DNA of 64,000 nt, taken from positions 1 to 64,000 of the forward strand of contig JACOSV010000032.1 in NCBI GenBank assembly GCA_016178725.1, read 5' to 3'. The DNA is from Candidatus Eiseniibacteriota bacterium. GTDB lineage: Bacteria; Eisenbacteria; RBG-16-71-46. Shown here piece by piece: positions 43,875-53,308 of this stretch (the stretch's first letter is position 1; each line of letters starts with the position of its first letter). The notes beneath the pieces were generated by a model. It worked only from the letters and a program-made list of their open reading frames with translations. It was not told the origin of the DNA and did no database searches. Position numbers and translations under genes: made by a program.

Positions 43875-44884
43875 GCGCGCCGGTCCTCGATCTCTCCGAC
43901 AACACGAATTGCTACGGCGCTCCACCGTCGGCGCTGCGGGCGCTCGGCATTGTGGCAACTGTCCTCAAGGACAGTTCGATGCTCGGCGGCGACGACGTGA
44001 CGCGGTACCCATCGGCGACCGCCGACGCGTTGCGCGCGGCGCTCGCGCGGATGCACGGCACCACGTCCGATCGCATCACGACCGGCTGCGGCTCGGACGG
44101 CGTCCTCGACGCCGCGGTCCGCACACTGGTCGCGCCGGGCGCGACGCTCGCCCATCCCGACCCGACGTTCTCGATGATCCCGGAGCTGGTGAGCCGCAAT
44201 CGGCTCGTCGCCGCGCCGGTGCCGCTCGCGGGCGACGGCGACATCCGCGCCGACCTCCTGCTCGCGACCGGCGCCGCGGCGATCTACGTCGCCTCGCCCA
44301 ACAATCCGACCGGCACGCCCGCCTCGCGCGCGGCGATCGCGCGACTCGCAGCGAGCGGCGAGACGTTGATTCTCGATCAGGCGTACGCCGACTTCACGAG
44401 CGACGCGTCGCTCGATCTCGCGCTCGCGCGCCCGAACGTGCTGGTCACGCGCACGCTGTCCAAGGCGTTCGGCCTCGCCGGCCTGCGCGTCGGCTACGCG
44501 ATCGGCGATCCGGCACTGATCGCGCGGATCGAGGCCGCGCGCGATCCGTACGCGGTGAGCGCGGTCGCCGAGCGCGCCGCGTGCGCCGTGATCGAGCGCG
44601 ATCTGACGTGGGTGCGCGAGCGCGCGGCCGAGGCGGTGCGCGATCGCGCGCGACTCGCCGCGGCGCTCACGGCCTGCGGGTTCGCGCCGCTCCGGTCCGA
44701 GGCGAACTTCGTGCTGGTGCCGGTGCGCGACGCGCTCGCCTGCGCCGGGCGGATGCGCGAGCGGGGCGTCATGGTGCGCGCGTTCCCGGCGCTCACCGGG
44801 ATCGGCGATGCGGTGCGGATTACGGTCGCGCCCTCGCCGGCACTCGAGCGCGCGGTCGCGGCACTCGCGGAGGCCGCGCGATGA
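43871..44884 (+). CDS. hisC: histidinol-phosphate aminotransferase
   Basis: This 337-residue fold-type I PLP aminotransferase converts imidazole-acetol phosphate and glutamate to histidinol phosphate. LDLSDNTNCYGAPPSAL is the family opening, followed by ITTGCGSDGVLDAAVR. YVASPNNPTGTPASR, LDQAYADFT and RTLSKAFGLAGLRVGY contain the PLP lysine, and SEANFVLVPV lies near the end. A GGAGGAG ribosome site stands just before the ATG, which overlaps the hisD stop. Confidence 0.94.
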   Translation: MSAPVLDLSDNTNCYGAPPSALRALGIVATVLKDSSMLGGDDVTRYPSATADALRAALARMHGTTSDRITTGCGSDGVLDAAVRTLVAPGATLAHPDPTFSMIPELVSRNRLVAAPVPLAGDGDIRADLLLATGAAAIYVASPNNPTGTPASRAAIARLAASGETLILDQAYADFTSDASLDLALARPNVLVTRTLSKAFGLAGLRVGYAIGDPALIARIEAARDPYAVSAVAERAACAVIERDLTWVRERAAEAVRDRARLAAALTACGFAPLRSEANFVLVPVRDALACAGRMRERGVMVRAFPALTGIGDAVRITVAPSPALERAVAALAEAAR

Positions 44885-45513
44885 AGATCGCGATCGTCGA
44901 TTGCGGCGCCGGCAACCTGCACTCACTGGCCAAGGGACTCGCGCTCGCCGGCGACGTGGAGGTCGCGATCGAGACCGATCCGGTCGCCGCGATCTGCGCC
45001 GACGCGCTGGTGCTCCCCGGCGTCGGCGCGTTCGGCTCGGCGATGGAGCGCCTCGCCCCGGCGCGCGAGCAGATCCGCGACGCGCTGCTCGGCGGCCTTC
45101 CCTGCCTCGGCGTGTGCCTCGGCATGCAGCTGCTCTTCGATGCGAGCGAAGAGGGCGCGGGCGACGGGCTCGGCGTGATCGCTGGCCGCGTCGAGCGGCT
45201 GCGCGCGCGGCGTGTGCCGCAGATGGGCTGGAATCTCGTCGCACCCGAGCCCGCCGAGTCGCTCGCGGCGCGCCCGTTCCACGCCTACTTCGCGAACGGC
45301 TACGTGTGCCGGCCCCGCGACGAGGGCGTCGTCACCGCGTGGAGCCGGCACGAGGACGATCGCTTCGCGGCGATCGTGCGCACGGCGCGGACGGTGGGTG
45401 TGCAGTTCCATCCGGAGAAGACCGGACGCGACGGGCTCTCCCTCCTTGCGGCCTGGTTGCGCGCGGCGGCCGGCGCGCCGGCGATGAGCCCCGCGCGCGA
45501 GGCGGCGCGATGA
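44881..45513 (+). CDS. hisH: imidazole glycerol phosphate synthase glutaminase subunit
   Basis: This 210-residue class I glutaminase pairs with HisF and supplies ammonia. VDCGAGNLHSLAKGL and LPGVGAFGSAMERL form the oxyanion region, the nucleophile is in CLGVCLGMQLLF, and the catalytic His-Glu occurs in GVQFHPEKTGRDGL. HAYFANGYVC replaces the more usual Phe-Tyr-Phe-His-Ser-Tyr motif in the interface region. It overlaps hisC and hisA by ATGA junctions. Confidence 0.95.
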   Translation: MKIAIVDCGAGNLHSLAKGLALAGDVEVAIETDPVAAICADALVLPGVGAFGSAMERLAPAREQIRDALLGGLPCLGVCLGMQLLFDASEEGAGDGLGVIAGRVERLRARRVPQMGWNLVAPEPAESLAARPFHAYFANGYVCRPRDEGVVTAWSRHEDDRFAAIVRTARTVGVQFHPEKTGRDGLSLLAAWLRAAAGAPAMSPAREAAR

Positions 45514-46232
45514 TCGCGATCCCGGCGGTGGATCTGCGCGACGGCGCGTGCGTCCAGCTGGTCGGCGGCTCGTACGCCGACGAGCGCGTGCGCATCGCCG
45601 ATCCGCTCGCGGCGGCGCGGGCGTGGATGGACCTCGGCTTCACGCGGCTCCACGTCGTGGATCTCGACGCCGCGACCGGAGCGGGATCGAACGGCGAGGC
45701 GATCGCGGCGATCCTGTACGAGGCGGACCGCCGCGGTGTGGATGTGGCGGTCGGCGGCGGCGTGCGCGACGACGAGGCAATCGCGCGGCTGATCGCCGCC
45801 GGCGCGCGGCACGTCGTTGTCGGCACGCGCGCGCTGATCGAGCCCGAGTGGCTCGCGCGCGCCGCGGCGCGATTCCCCGACCGCCTGATCCTCGCCGCCG
45901 ACGTGCGCGGCCGGAAGATCGCAACGCACGGCTGGGCGCAGACGCTGGACGACGACGTGGTCGCCGTCGCGCGACGCGCGGCGACGCTGCCGCTCGCGGC
46001 GCTGCTGGTCACGGCGGTCCATCGCGAGGGCCGAATGGAAGGGCCCGATCTCGATCTGATCCGCGACGTGGCGGCCGTGAGCACGGCGCCGGTTCTCGCC
46101 TCGGGCGGCATCGCATCACTCGACGACCTGCGCGCGCTCGCCGGCTGCGGCGCGGCGGGTGCGGTCATCGGCATGGCGTTCTACACGCGCGCGCTCGACC
46201 CGGCGGCGGCGCGGGAGGAGTTTGCGACATGA
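45510..46232 (+). CDS. hisA: ProFAR isomerase HisA
   Basis: This 240-residue (beta-alpha)8 barrel isomerises the aminoaldose ProFAR to the aminoketose PRFAR. The first-half catalytic aspartate is in IPAVDLRDGACVQLVGG. Phosphate-binding motifs VGGGVRDDEAIARLI and VVGTRAL are present. The second half has LLVTAVHREGRMEGPDLDL and VLASGGIASLDDLRAL. VHREG stands where most HisA enzymes have T-I-x-R-D-G, so the second catalytic aspartate position appears as glutamate, which is worth noting. ATGA overlap with hisH. Confidence 0.93.
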   Translation: MIAIPAVDLRDGACVQLVGGSYADERVRIADPLAAARAWMDLGFTRLHVVDLDAATGAGSNGEAIAAILYEADRRGVDVAVGGGVRDDEAIARLIAAGARHVVVGTRALIEPEWLARAAARFPDRLILAADVRGRKIATHGWAQTLDDDVVAVARRAATLPLAALLVTAVHREGRMEGPDLDLIRDVAAVSTAPVLASGGIASLDDLRALAGCGAAGAVIGMAFYTRALDPAAAREEFAT

Positions 46233-46257
46233 TCTTCACCACGGGAGGCACGCAACC

Positions 46258-46797
46258 ATGAGCACGGTGACACGCGAAACCCGCGAGACGCGCGTGAGCG
46301 TGCGCGTCGAGCGCGGCACGGGAACGGCGTCGGTCGCGACCGGCGTTCCGTTCCTCGATCACATGCTGGTGACGCTCGCCCGCACGTCCGGCCTCGACCT
46401 CGACGTCGAGGCGCGCGGCGATCTCAAGCATCACCTGATCGAAGACGTGGCGATCGCGCTCGGCGCGGCGGTCGCCGCCCTCGGCCCGCCGACGATGGCG
46501 CGCTACGGCGAGAAGACGCTGGCGATGGACGATGCGCTGGTGCAGGCCGTGATCGATGTCGGCGGCCGGCCGTATTACCGCGGCCCGCTGCCGAGCTCGC
46601 TCTATCGGCACTGGATGCGCTCGTTCGCGTTCGAGGCGAAGGCGACGCTCCACGTCCGCGTGCTGCGCGGCGAGGATCGGCATCACATCGTCGAGGCGGC
46701 GTTCAAGGCGCTGGGCTTCGCGCTGCGGCAGGCGCTGGCCGAGAGCGGCGCGCCGGCGAGCACCAAGGGCGCCGTGTCGCTCGAGGTCGAGCGGTGA
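46258..46797 (+). CDS. hisB: imidazoleglycerol-phosphate dehydratase (monofunctional)
   Basis: This 179-residue manganese enzyme removes water from imidazole-glycerol phosphate. Metal-binding histidine motifs are [36 protein letters not shown] and [18 protein letters not shown], with [17 protein letters not shown] between. There is no N-terminal phosphatase domain; that activity is supplied by hisN. A GGGAGG ribosome site is nine bases before the ATG. The 25-base gap after hisA is the only clear spacer among the his genes. Confidence 0.96.
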   Translation: MSTVTRETRETRVSVRVERGTGTASVATGVPFLDHMLVTLARTSGLDLDVEARGDLKHHLIEDVAIALGAAVAALGPPTMARYGEKTLAMDDALVQAVIDVGGRPYYRGPLPSSLYRHWMRSFAFEAKATLHVRVLRGEDRHHIVEAAFKALGFALRQALAESGAPASTKGAVSLEVER

Positions 46798-47567
46798 GTC
46801 TCACGCGCCGGATCATCGCCTGCCTCGACGTGGCTGCCGGGCGCGTCGTCAAGGGCGTGCGGTTCGAGGGCCTGCGCGACGCCGGCGATCCGGTGGCGCT
46901 CGCCGAGCGCTACGAGGCCGAAGGCGCGGACGAGATCGTGTTCCTCGACATCTCGGCGACGGTCGAGGGACGGCGCACGATGCTCGACGTGGTGCGGCGC
47001 ACGGCCGAACGGCTGTTCATCCCGCTCACGCTCGGCGGCGGGATCGCGAGCGTTGATCATGCGGCGCAGGCGCTGCGGTCCGGCGCGGACAAGATCGCGA
47101 TGAACTCGGCGATCGTCGCGCGGCCGGAGCTGATCGGCGAGTGCGCGGAGCGCTTCGGCGTCCAGTGCGTGGTGGCGAGCATCGACGCGCGCCGCGAGGG
47201 CGATGCGTGGCGCGTGCGGACGCGCGGCGGCCGAACCGAGACGTCGCTCGACGCCGTCGCGTGGGCGCGACGCTGCGCCGACCTCGGCGCCGGCGAGATC
47301 CTGATCACCAGCATCGATCGCGACGGCGGGCGCGTGGGCTATGACCTCGAACTGACCGCGGCGGTCGCGGCGGCGGTCACCGTGCCGGTCGTGGCGTCGG
47401 GGGGCGGTGCCGATGCCGCGCACATCGCCGCGGCGCTGGAGGCAGGGGCCGATGCGGCGCTGCTCGCCGGCGTCCTGCACGACGGCGTGACGACCGTCGC
47501 GGCACTCAAGCGCGAGTTGGCGGCGATGGGCGTCGCCGTGCGGCCCACGATCGCGGAGGCACTTTGA
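46794..47567 (+). CDS. hisF: imidazole glycerol phosphate synthase cyclase subunit
   Basis: This 257-residue barrel closes the imidazole ring using ammonia from HisH and releases AICAR. The catalytic aspartates are in [16 protein letters not shown] (residue 11 region) and [20 protein letters not shown]. Phosphate sites are [17 protein letters not shown] and [17 protein letters not shown]. The GTG start overlaps the hisB stop. Confidence 0.96.
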   Translation: MSLTRRIIACLDVAAGRVVKGVRFEGLRDAGDPVALAERYEAEGADEIVFLDISATVEGRRTMLDVVRRTAERLFIPLTLGGGIASVDHAAQALRSGADKIAMNSAIVARPELIGECAERFGVQCVVASIDARREGDAWRVRTRGGRTETSLDAVAWARRCADLGAGEILITSIDRDGGRVGYDLELTAAVAAAVTVPVVASGGGADAAHIAAALEAGADAALLAGVLHDGVTTVAALKRELAAMGVAVRPTIAEAL

Positions 47568-48370
47568 GCGATGCGCTGATGCATGCCGCGCTTGAGGCCG
47601 CGCGCTGCGCCGGCGCCGCGGCGCTGCCGGGATTCCGCGGCACGGTGGTCGCCGAGCGCAAGGCCGACGGCTCGCCGGTGACCGCGTGGGATCGCGGCGC
47701 GGAGCAGGCGGCGCGCGAGTGGATCGCGGCGCGTTTCGCGGCGGACGGCATCGTCGGCGAGGAGCTCGGGGCGCTGCGGCCCGACGCCGCGCGGCGCTGG
47801 ATCATCGATCCGATCGACGGCACGAAGAGCTTCGTCCGCGGCGTTCCGTTGTGGGGATCGCTGGTCGCGGTCGTGGAGGGCGATCGCGTCCTCGCCGGCG
47901 CGGCGGTGTTCCCGGCGCTCGACGAGGCGATCGTCGCGGCGCCGGGCGAAGGCTGCTGGTGGAACGGGGCGCGCTGTCGCGTCTCGTTCGTGAGCGATCT
48001 CGCGCGCGCGACCGTGCTCGCGACGGACGTGCGCAGCGCCGAGGCACCGGAGCGCGCGGCCGGCTGGGCGCGCGTCAGCGCCGCGGCGGGCGTCGCGCGC
48101 ACCTGGGGTGACGCGTTCGGCTACCTGCTGGTCGCGACCGGTCGCGCCGAGGCGATGGCCGATCCAAGGCTCGCGATCTGGGACGCGGCGCCGCTGGTGC
48201 CCATCATCGCGGAGGCGGGCGGCGTGTTCAGCGATTGGGACGGCGGGCGCGGGTTCGCGGGCGGCAGCGCGATCGCGACCAATCGCGCGCTCGCGGATGA
48301 CGTGCGGCGGTTGTGCGGCGCGGCGGCGATCGTGAACGCCGCGACCGCACGCGCCGCGGAGTCGCGATGA
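47564..48370 (+). CDS. hisN: histidinol-phosphatase, inositol-monophosphatase type
   Basis: This 268-residue Mg-dependent phosphatase has IGEE-like [11 protein letters not shown], the metal motif [24 protein letters not shown], and the distal [22 protein letters not shown]. Within a his operon that lacks a bifunctional HisB, it is the enzyme that dephosphorylates histidinol phosphate. It starts at TTG inside a TTGA overlap with hisF. Confidence 0.93.
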   Translation: MSDALMHAALEAARCAGAAALPGFRGTVVAERKADGSPVTAWDRGAEQAAREWIAARFAADGIVGEELGALRPDAARRWIIDPIDGTKSFVRGVPLWGSLVAVVEGDRVLAGAAVFPALDEAIVAAPGEGCWWNGARCRVSFVSDLARATVLATDVRSAEAPERAAGWARVSAAAGVARTWGDAFGYLLVATGRAEAMADPRLAIWDAAPLVPIIAEAGGVFSDWDGGRGFAGGSAIATNRALADDVRRLCGAAAIVNAATARAAESR

Positions 48371-49014
48371 CCGAGACGACCGGAGGCGTGATGCGCTTCG
48401 ATCTCGACGCGCTCGACTTCGCGAAGGGCGGCGGGCGCGTGACCGTGGTCGCGCAGGACGCCGAGACCGGCGCGGTGCTGATGATCGCCGGCGCCGACCG
48501 CGAGGCGATGGAGCGGACGCTCGCGACCGGCGAGATGCACTACACGTCGCGCACGCGCGGCCTGTGGCGGAAGGGCGAGAGCAGCGGCAACACGCAACGC
48601 GTCGTCTCGCTCGCCGCCGACTGCGACGGCGACGCCGTGCTCGCACGCATCGCGCCGGCCGGGCCCGCGTGCCATACGGGCGCCGCGTCGTGCTTCGGCG
48701 ACGGCGCGCTCGATGCCGATACGATCGCCGCGCTCGGTCGCGTGATCGCGGCCCGCGCGGCGGCGGTTGCGAGCGAAGGCGACAGCGGCGCCAAACCGAG
48801 CTACACCCAGCGGCTGTTCGCCGATCGCAATCTGCGGCTCAAGAAGCTCGGCGAGGAGTCGGGCGAGCTGATCGCGGCGTGCGCCGACGGCGATCGCGCG
48901 CGCGCCGTCGAAGAGGCGGCCGACCTCGTCTACCACACGCTGGTGGCACTGCGGGCACTCGGCGCCGGCTGGGACGACGTGCGCGCCGCGCTGGCGCGGA
49001 GGGCGAAGCCCTAG
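48367..49014 (+). CDS. hisI: bifunctional PR-AMP cyclohydrolase / PR-ATP pyrophosphatase
   Basis: This 215-residue HisIE fusion catalyses the second and third steps of histidine synthesis. The HisI part has MHYTSRTRGLWRKGESSGNTQ and the metal-binding DCDGDAVL plus CHTGAASCF cysteines. The HisE part has SYTQRLFADRNLRLKKLGEESGELI with its acidic metal site and EEAADLVYHTLV. The ATG overlaps the hisN stop. It is the last gene of the his cluster. Confidence 0.96.
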   Translation: MTETTGGVMRFDLDALDFAKGGGRVTVVAQDAETGAVLMIAGADREAMERTLATGEMHYTSRTRGLWRKGESSGNTQRVVSLAADCDGDAVLARIAPAGPACHTGAASCFGDGALDADTIAALGRVIAARAAAVASEGDSGAKPSYTQRLFADRNLRLKKLGEESGELIAACADGDRARAVEEAADLVYHTLVALRALGAGWDDVRAALARRAKP

Positions 49015-49016
49015 CC

Positions 49017-50144
49017 GTGGCCGCGGCGTTCGACACGATCGTCGTCGGACTCGGCGCGATGGGAAGCGCCACGGCGCATCAGCTCGCGCGCCGCGGCCGG
49101 CGCGTGCTCGGCCTCGACCGGTGGACGCCGCCGCATGCGTTCGGCTCGTCCCACGGCCAGACGCGCATCATCCGCGAGGCGTACTTCGAGGATCCGCGCT
49201 ACGTGCCGCTGGTCCAGCGCGCGTACGAGGCGTGGCGCGAGCTGGAGCGCGACGCGAGCTGCCCGCTGCTGCTCGAGACCGGCGGGCTGATGATCGGGCC
49301 GCCCGACGGCGTGCTCGTCGCTGGCGCGCGGCGTAGCGCCGATCAGCACCATCTGCGCCACGAGATGCTCACGGCCGCCGAGATCCGCGCGCGATTCCCG
49401 GCGCTCGCGCCCGACGACGACATGGTGGCGGTCTGGGAGCCGCGCGCGGGCGTCCTGTTCCCCGAGGCCTGCGTCGCGGCGCAGCTCGCGATGGCGCGCC
49501 GCCACGGTGCGACGCTTCAGTGCGACGAGCCGGTGTTGCGCTGGCAGCCGAGCGGCGACGGCGTGCGCGTCGTCACCGCGCGCGGCGCGTACGAGGCGGC
49601 GAGTCTCGTGCTCACCGCGGGCAGCTGGACGCGATCGCTCCTCCCCGACCTCGTGCTGCCGCTCACCGTCGCGCGCCAGACGCTCTACTGGTTCACGCCG
49701 CAGCGCAACGCCGGCGCGTTCGCGCCGGAGCGATGCCCGATCCATCTCTGGGAGCACGCGCGCGGCCGATACATCTATGGGTTTCCCGACCTGGGCGAGG
49801 GCGTCAAGGCCGCGCGCCATCACGAGGGCACGATCGCCGATCCCGACACGATCGATCGCGAGGTTCGCGCGGAGGAGGTCGACGCGATGCGGGCGATGGT
49901 CGCGCGCTACCTGCCCGACGCCGCCGGCGCGCTGCGCTGGGCGGCGGTGTGCATGTACACGAACACGCCCGACGAGCACTTCCTGGTCGCGCCCCATCCC
50001 ACGCATGCGCAGGTGCTGATCGCGAGTCCCTGCTCGGGGCACGGGTTCAAGTTCGCGCCGGTCGTGGGCGAGGCGCTCGCCGATCTCGCGACCCAGGGCC
50101 GATCGAGCATCGATCTCTCGCTGTTCGGCTGGCGCTTCACGTAA
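49017..50144 (+). CDS. sarcosine oxidase / N-methyltryptophan oxidase-like flavoenzyme
   Basis: This 375-residue monomeric-sarcosine-oxidase-like protein starts at a GTG two bases after hisIE. The N-terminal motif TIVVGLGAMGSATAHQLARRG binds FAD, FGSSHGQTRIIREAYFEDPRYV is family-specific, and the C-terminal SPCSGHGFKFAPVVGE has the cysteine that binds FAD covalently in this family. CMYTNTPDEHFLVAPHP lies before it. It oxidises an N-methylated or cyclic amino acid, but which one is not determinable. The position behind hisIE suggests read-through cotranscription rather than a pathway role. Confidence 0.87.
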   Translation: MAAAFDTIVVGLGAMGSATAHQLARRGRRVLGLDRWTPPHAFGSSHGQTRIIREAYFEDPRYVPLVQRAYEAWRELERDASCPLLLETGGLMIGPPDGVLVAGARRSADQHHLRHEMLTAAEIRARFPALAPDDDMVAVWEPRAGVLFPEACVAAQLAMARRHGATLQCDEPVLRWQPSGDGVRVVTARGAYEAASLVLTAGSWTRSLLPDLVLPLTVARQTLYWFTPQRNAGAFAPERCPIHLWEHARGRYIYGFPDLGEGVKAARHHEGTIADPDTIDREVRAEEVDAMRAMVARYLPDAAGALRWAAVCMYTNTPDEHFLVAPHPTHAQVLIASPCSGHGFKFAPVVGEALADLATQGRSSIDLSLFGWRFT

Positions 50145-50175
50145 TGCTTGAAGTGATGATGCCAGCCGCTTGGAA

Positions 50176-51549
50176 CTAGGGCTTTGCCTTCCCCCGCCGC
50201 CCGGTGATCGCCTCGTCCCACGCGCGCATGCGCCGCGCGATCTCGGCCTCGAAGCCCTCGTTGGTGGGCTCGTAGAACCGCCGGCCCTGGAGCTCGTCGG
50301 GCAGATGCTGCTGGTCGGCGATCCGCCCCTCTTCGTCGTGCGCGTAGCGGTAGCCCGCGCCGTAGCCCATCTCCTTCATCATGCGCGTCGGCGCGTTGCG
50401 GATCACGAGCGGCGGCGGAAGACTGCCACTCTTCTCCGCCTCGTCGAGCGCCGCGCCGAAGCCGCGATAGACCGCGTTGCTCTTGGGCGCCGTCGCGAGG
50501 TACGCGCAGCACTGCGCGAGCGCCAGCTCGCCCTCGGGCGTCCCGAGCTGGTGATACGCCTGGAACGCCGCGACCGCGAGCGGCAGCGCCTGCGGATCGG
50601 CGTTGCCCACGTCTTCGCTCGCGAACCGCACCAGCCGGCGCGCGACGTAGAGCGGATCCTCGCCCGCCGCCAGCATGCGCGCCATCCAGTAGAGCGACGC
50701 GTGCGGGTCGGAGTCGCGCAGCGACTTGTGGAGCGCCGAGATGAGGTTGAAGTGCTCCTCGCCCGACTTGTCGTAGCGGAGGTGCTTGCGCGCCAGCGCG
50801 CGGCGCACGTCGTCGCTGGTGATCGTGCGCGTGCCGCCCTTCGCCGGCTTCGCGGCGGCGGCGGCGACTTCGAGCGTGTTGAGCGCGCGGCGCGCGTCGC
50901 CGTCGGCCGCGACCGCGAGCGCCTCGAGTGCCTCCGGCTCCATTGCGACCTTGCCTGCGAGCCCGCGCGCGTCGGTCAGGGCGCGCTCGATCAGGACCTG
51001 GATGTCGGCGATCGCCAGCTCCTTGAGCACCAGCACCCGCGCGCGCGACAGCAAGGCCGCATTGACCTCGAACGACGGATTCTCGGTGGTCGCGCCGATC
51101 AGGATCACGTCGCCGCGCTCGACGTGGGCGAGGAACGCGTCCTGCTGCGCGCGGTTGAAACGATGGATCTCGTCGAGGAAGAGCACGGTCGGCTTGCCGG
51201 TGCGCCGGCGCTCGAGCGCCGCGCGCTCCATCGCCTCCTTCACGTCCTTGACGCCGGTGAGCACCGCGCTGCGCGCGACGAACGGCACCTGCGCCGCGCC
51301 CGCGATCAGCCGCGCGATCGTCGTCTTGCCGCTCCCCGGCGGGCCCCAGAGGATGATCGAGGAGAAGTGCTGCCCGTCGCGCATGAGCGCCAGCGGCGAG
51401 CCGGGCTCGAGCACCTGCGGCTGGCCGACCAGCTCGTCGAACGTGCGCGGCCGCATGCGGTCCGCGAGCGGCGCGCCAGGGTCGGGCCCGGCGCCCGCGC
51501 GCGTCTTGCCGCCGCTCGGCGCGTCGTCGCCGAAGAGATCGCCGGTCAC
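50176..51549 (-). CDS. rarA: replication-associated recombination AAA ATPase RarA (MgsA)
   Basis: This 457-residue clamp-loader-like ATPase acts at stalled replication forks. PLADRMRPRTFDELVGQ opens it, then Walker A WGPPGSGKTT, Walker B FLDEIHRFNRAQQDAFL, sensor GATTENPSFEVNAALLSR and RRALNTLE. The C-terminal MgsA_C part has RYDKSGEEHFNLISALHKSLRDSD and SEDVGNADPQALPLAVAA. It starts at GTG overlapping cbiO. It is convergent with the flavoenzyme gene; the 31-base gap contains no clear terminator. Confidence 0.95.
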   Translation of the reverse strand: MTGDLFGDDAPSGGKTRAGAGPDPGAPLADRMRPRTFDELVGQPQVLEPGSPLALMRDGQHFSSIILWGPPGSGKTTIARLIAGAAQVPFVARSAVLTGVKDVKEAMERAALERRRTGKPTVLFLDEIHRFNRAQQDAFLAHVERGDVILIGATTENPSFEVNAALLSRARVLVLKELAIADIQVLIERALTDARGLAGKVAMEPEALEALAVAADGDARRALNTLEVAAAAAKPAKGGTRTITSDDVRRALARKHLRYDKSGEEHFNLISALHKSLRDSDPHASLYWMARMLAAGEDPLYVARRLVRFASEDVGNADPQALPLAVAAFQAYHQLGTPEGELALAQCCAYLATAPKSNAVYRGFGAALDEAEKSGSLPPPLVIRNAPTRMMKEMGYGAGYRYAHDEEGRIADQQHLPDELQGRRFYEPTNEGFEAEIARRMRAWDEAITGRRGKAKP

Positions 51550-52592
51550 GAACGGTCGCCGGGAACGGCGCGCGGCGCACGAGGCGGGCGCGGCCGAGCG
51601 GGCTTCTCGTCGTCGCCGTCCGCGGCGTCGTCGGCGAAGTCGAACCGCAGCTCGCCGCTCTCGGTTTTCGGCCGTGGCGACGCGGCCGTCGCCGTCGGCG
51701 CGACGCGGCGTGCGTTGCGATCGCCCCACGCCACGATCGCGCGCGCGGCGTCGTCGAGCGAGAGCGGCCGACCGAGTGCCACCCCCATCGTCTCCAGGTG
51801 CGCGAACAGCTCGGCCAGCACCGGCGGCTCGATGTTGCTGCTGCGCAGCAGATCGGGATCGCGGAAGATCTGCTCCGGCGATCCGTGCGCGACGATCTCG
51901 CCGCCACCGACCAGGACGTAGACCACGTCGGCCATCGCCTTCACGACGTTCACGTCGTGCGTCGCCATCACCATCGTCACGCCGTGCTCGCGATGGAGAT
52001 GGTTGAGCAGGTCGACCAAATCGGCGCGCGAGGCGGGATCGAGCCCCTCGAACGGCTCGTCGAGCACCAGCAGCTCGGGCTCGAGCGCGAGCGCGCCGGC
52101 GAGGGCCACCTTGCGCCGCTCGCCGCCCGACAGGTAGTGGCAGACCTTGTCGCGCAGGTGCGCGACGCCGACCCGCTCGAGCGCCTCGCGCGTCATGCGC
52201 TCGACCTCGGCGTCGGCATAGCCGTAGTTGCGCGGCGAGAACGAGACATCGTCCCACACCGTCGGCGCGATGATCTGCTCGTCCACGTTCTGCAGCAGCA
52301 CGCCGACGCGCTCGCGGATGCGGTTCCAGTGGCGCGCGGGGTTGACACCGAACACCGCGACCTCGCCCTCCTGCGGCTCGAGCAGGCCGAGGATATGAAA
52401 CAGCAGCGTGGTCTTGCCGCAGCCGTTGGGGCCGAGCATGACGACGCGCTGGCCGCGCTCGACGACGAAGTCGAGGCCGCAGAGATGGACCTGCGTGCGG
52501 TCGGGATAGACGTGGCGCACGCACGAGACGCGCACCACGGGCTCCGACGCGCGCGCCGGCAGCTCGGGCGGGCGGGCGGGCGTCGTGGTCAC
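51546..52592 (-). CDS. cbiO: ECF-type cobalt/nickel ABC transporter ATPase CbiO
   Basis: This 348-residue ABC ATPase has Walker A LGPNGCGKTTLL, the Q-loop VLLQNVDEQIIAPTVWDDVSFSP typical of CbiO/EcfA, signature YLSGGERRKVALA, and Walker B LLVLDEPFEGLD with H-loop ATHD. About 90 C-terminal residues after the nucleotide-binding domain are acidic and proline-rich (KTESGELRFDFADDAADGDDE), longer than usual. It starts at GTG overlapping cbiQ. It works with CbiQ and CbiM in metal uptake. Confidence 0.9.
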   Translation of the reverse strand: MTTTPARPPELPARASEPVVRVSCVRHVYPDRTQVHLCGLDFVVERGQRVVMLGPNGCGKTTLLFHILGLLEPQEGEVAVFGVNPARHWNRIRERVGVLLQNVDEQIIAPTVWDDVSFSPRNYGYADAEVERMTREALERVGVAHLRDKVCHYLSGGERRKVALAGALALEPELLVLDEPFEGLDPASRADLVDLLNHLHREHGVTMVMATHDVNVVKAMADVVYVLVGGGEIVAHGSPEQIFRDPDLLRSSNIEPPVLAELFAHLETMGVALGRPLSLDDAARAIVAWGDRNARRVAPTATAASPRPKTESGELRFDFADDAADGDDEKPARPRPPRAPRAVPGDRS

Positions 52593-53308
52593 GCGGTCCG
52601 CCACAGCATGAACGTCGCGACGCCGAGCACCATCGCCGCCGCCGCGACCCAGAGATCGGAGCGCGTCGGCTCGGCGTAGTGCCGGCAGCCGCAGATCCGC
52701 CCCGAATGGCCGCGCAGCAGCATCGCGCCGTACAGCCGCTCGCTGCGCTCGAAGCCGTGGACGACCAGCGTGCCGAGCCCCTCGCCCGCGAGTGCCAGGC
52801 GCCTGCCCGGGGCACTCGCCCATCCGCCGCGCAGCCGCAGCGCCCGCCACAGCCGCTCGGCGCGCGCCAGGAGCGCGAATAGCGCGCGATACGTGAGGAA
52901 GAGCCCGTCGCCGGTCGCGCGCGGCAGCACGCGCGAGATCGGCGCGAAGAGATCGGGATAGGGCGTGGTCGCCACGAGCCACACCGCGGCGAGGCTCGCG
53001 GTGAGCGGCCGCAGCACGAGCCGGAGCGGCGTGGCCCACGTCGCGTCCCAGCGCGCGATCACGAACAGGGCCGTGAAGACGAGCGGATAGCCCGCGGCGG
53101 CGAGGACGAGCCGCGGCGGCATGCGGCTCGAGAGCGCGAGCGCCCACGCCAGGAGATGCACGGCGATCAGCAGGCGCAGCGACGGCGCGAACACCGCGAT
53201 CATGACCAGCGCCAGCGCGAGCACCAGCTTGGGCAGCGCGCTCGCGCGATGCCACGGGCTCTTCCCGGTGCAGGCGAGGTAGTCCACGTGCGCGAGGGTC
53301 CCGATCAT
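52589..53308 (-). CDS. cbiQ: ECF transporter transmembrane component CbiQ
   Basis: This 239-residue membrane protein has about five spans and the cytoplasmic coupling signature of T components: RALRLRGGW, then ERSERLYGAMLLRGHSGRI (the two Ala-Arg-Gly-type motifs). It joins the ATPase to the CbiM substrate protein. GKSPWHRASALPKLVLALALV opens it. The ATG overlaps the stop of the cbiM second fragment. Confidence 0.88.
   Translation of the reverse strand: MIGTLAHVDYLACTGKSPWHRASALPKLVLALALVMIAVFAPSLRLLIAVHLLAWALALSSRMPPRLVLAAAGYPLVFTALFVIARWDATWATPLRLVLRPLTASLAAVWLVATTPYPDLFAPISRVLPRATGDGLFLTYRALFALLARAERLWRALRLRGGWASAPGRRLALAGEGLGTLVVHGFERSERLYGAMLLRGHSGRICGCRHYAEPTRSDLWVAAAAMVLGVATFMLWRTA

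Noticed and set aside
46229-46261. A 10-codon frame [10 protein letters not shown] between hisA and hisB
   Set aside because: It is no more than an ATG created by the overlap at the hisA stop. There are no His codons or structure, and the hisB ribosome site lies inside it.
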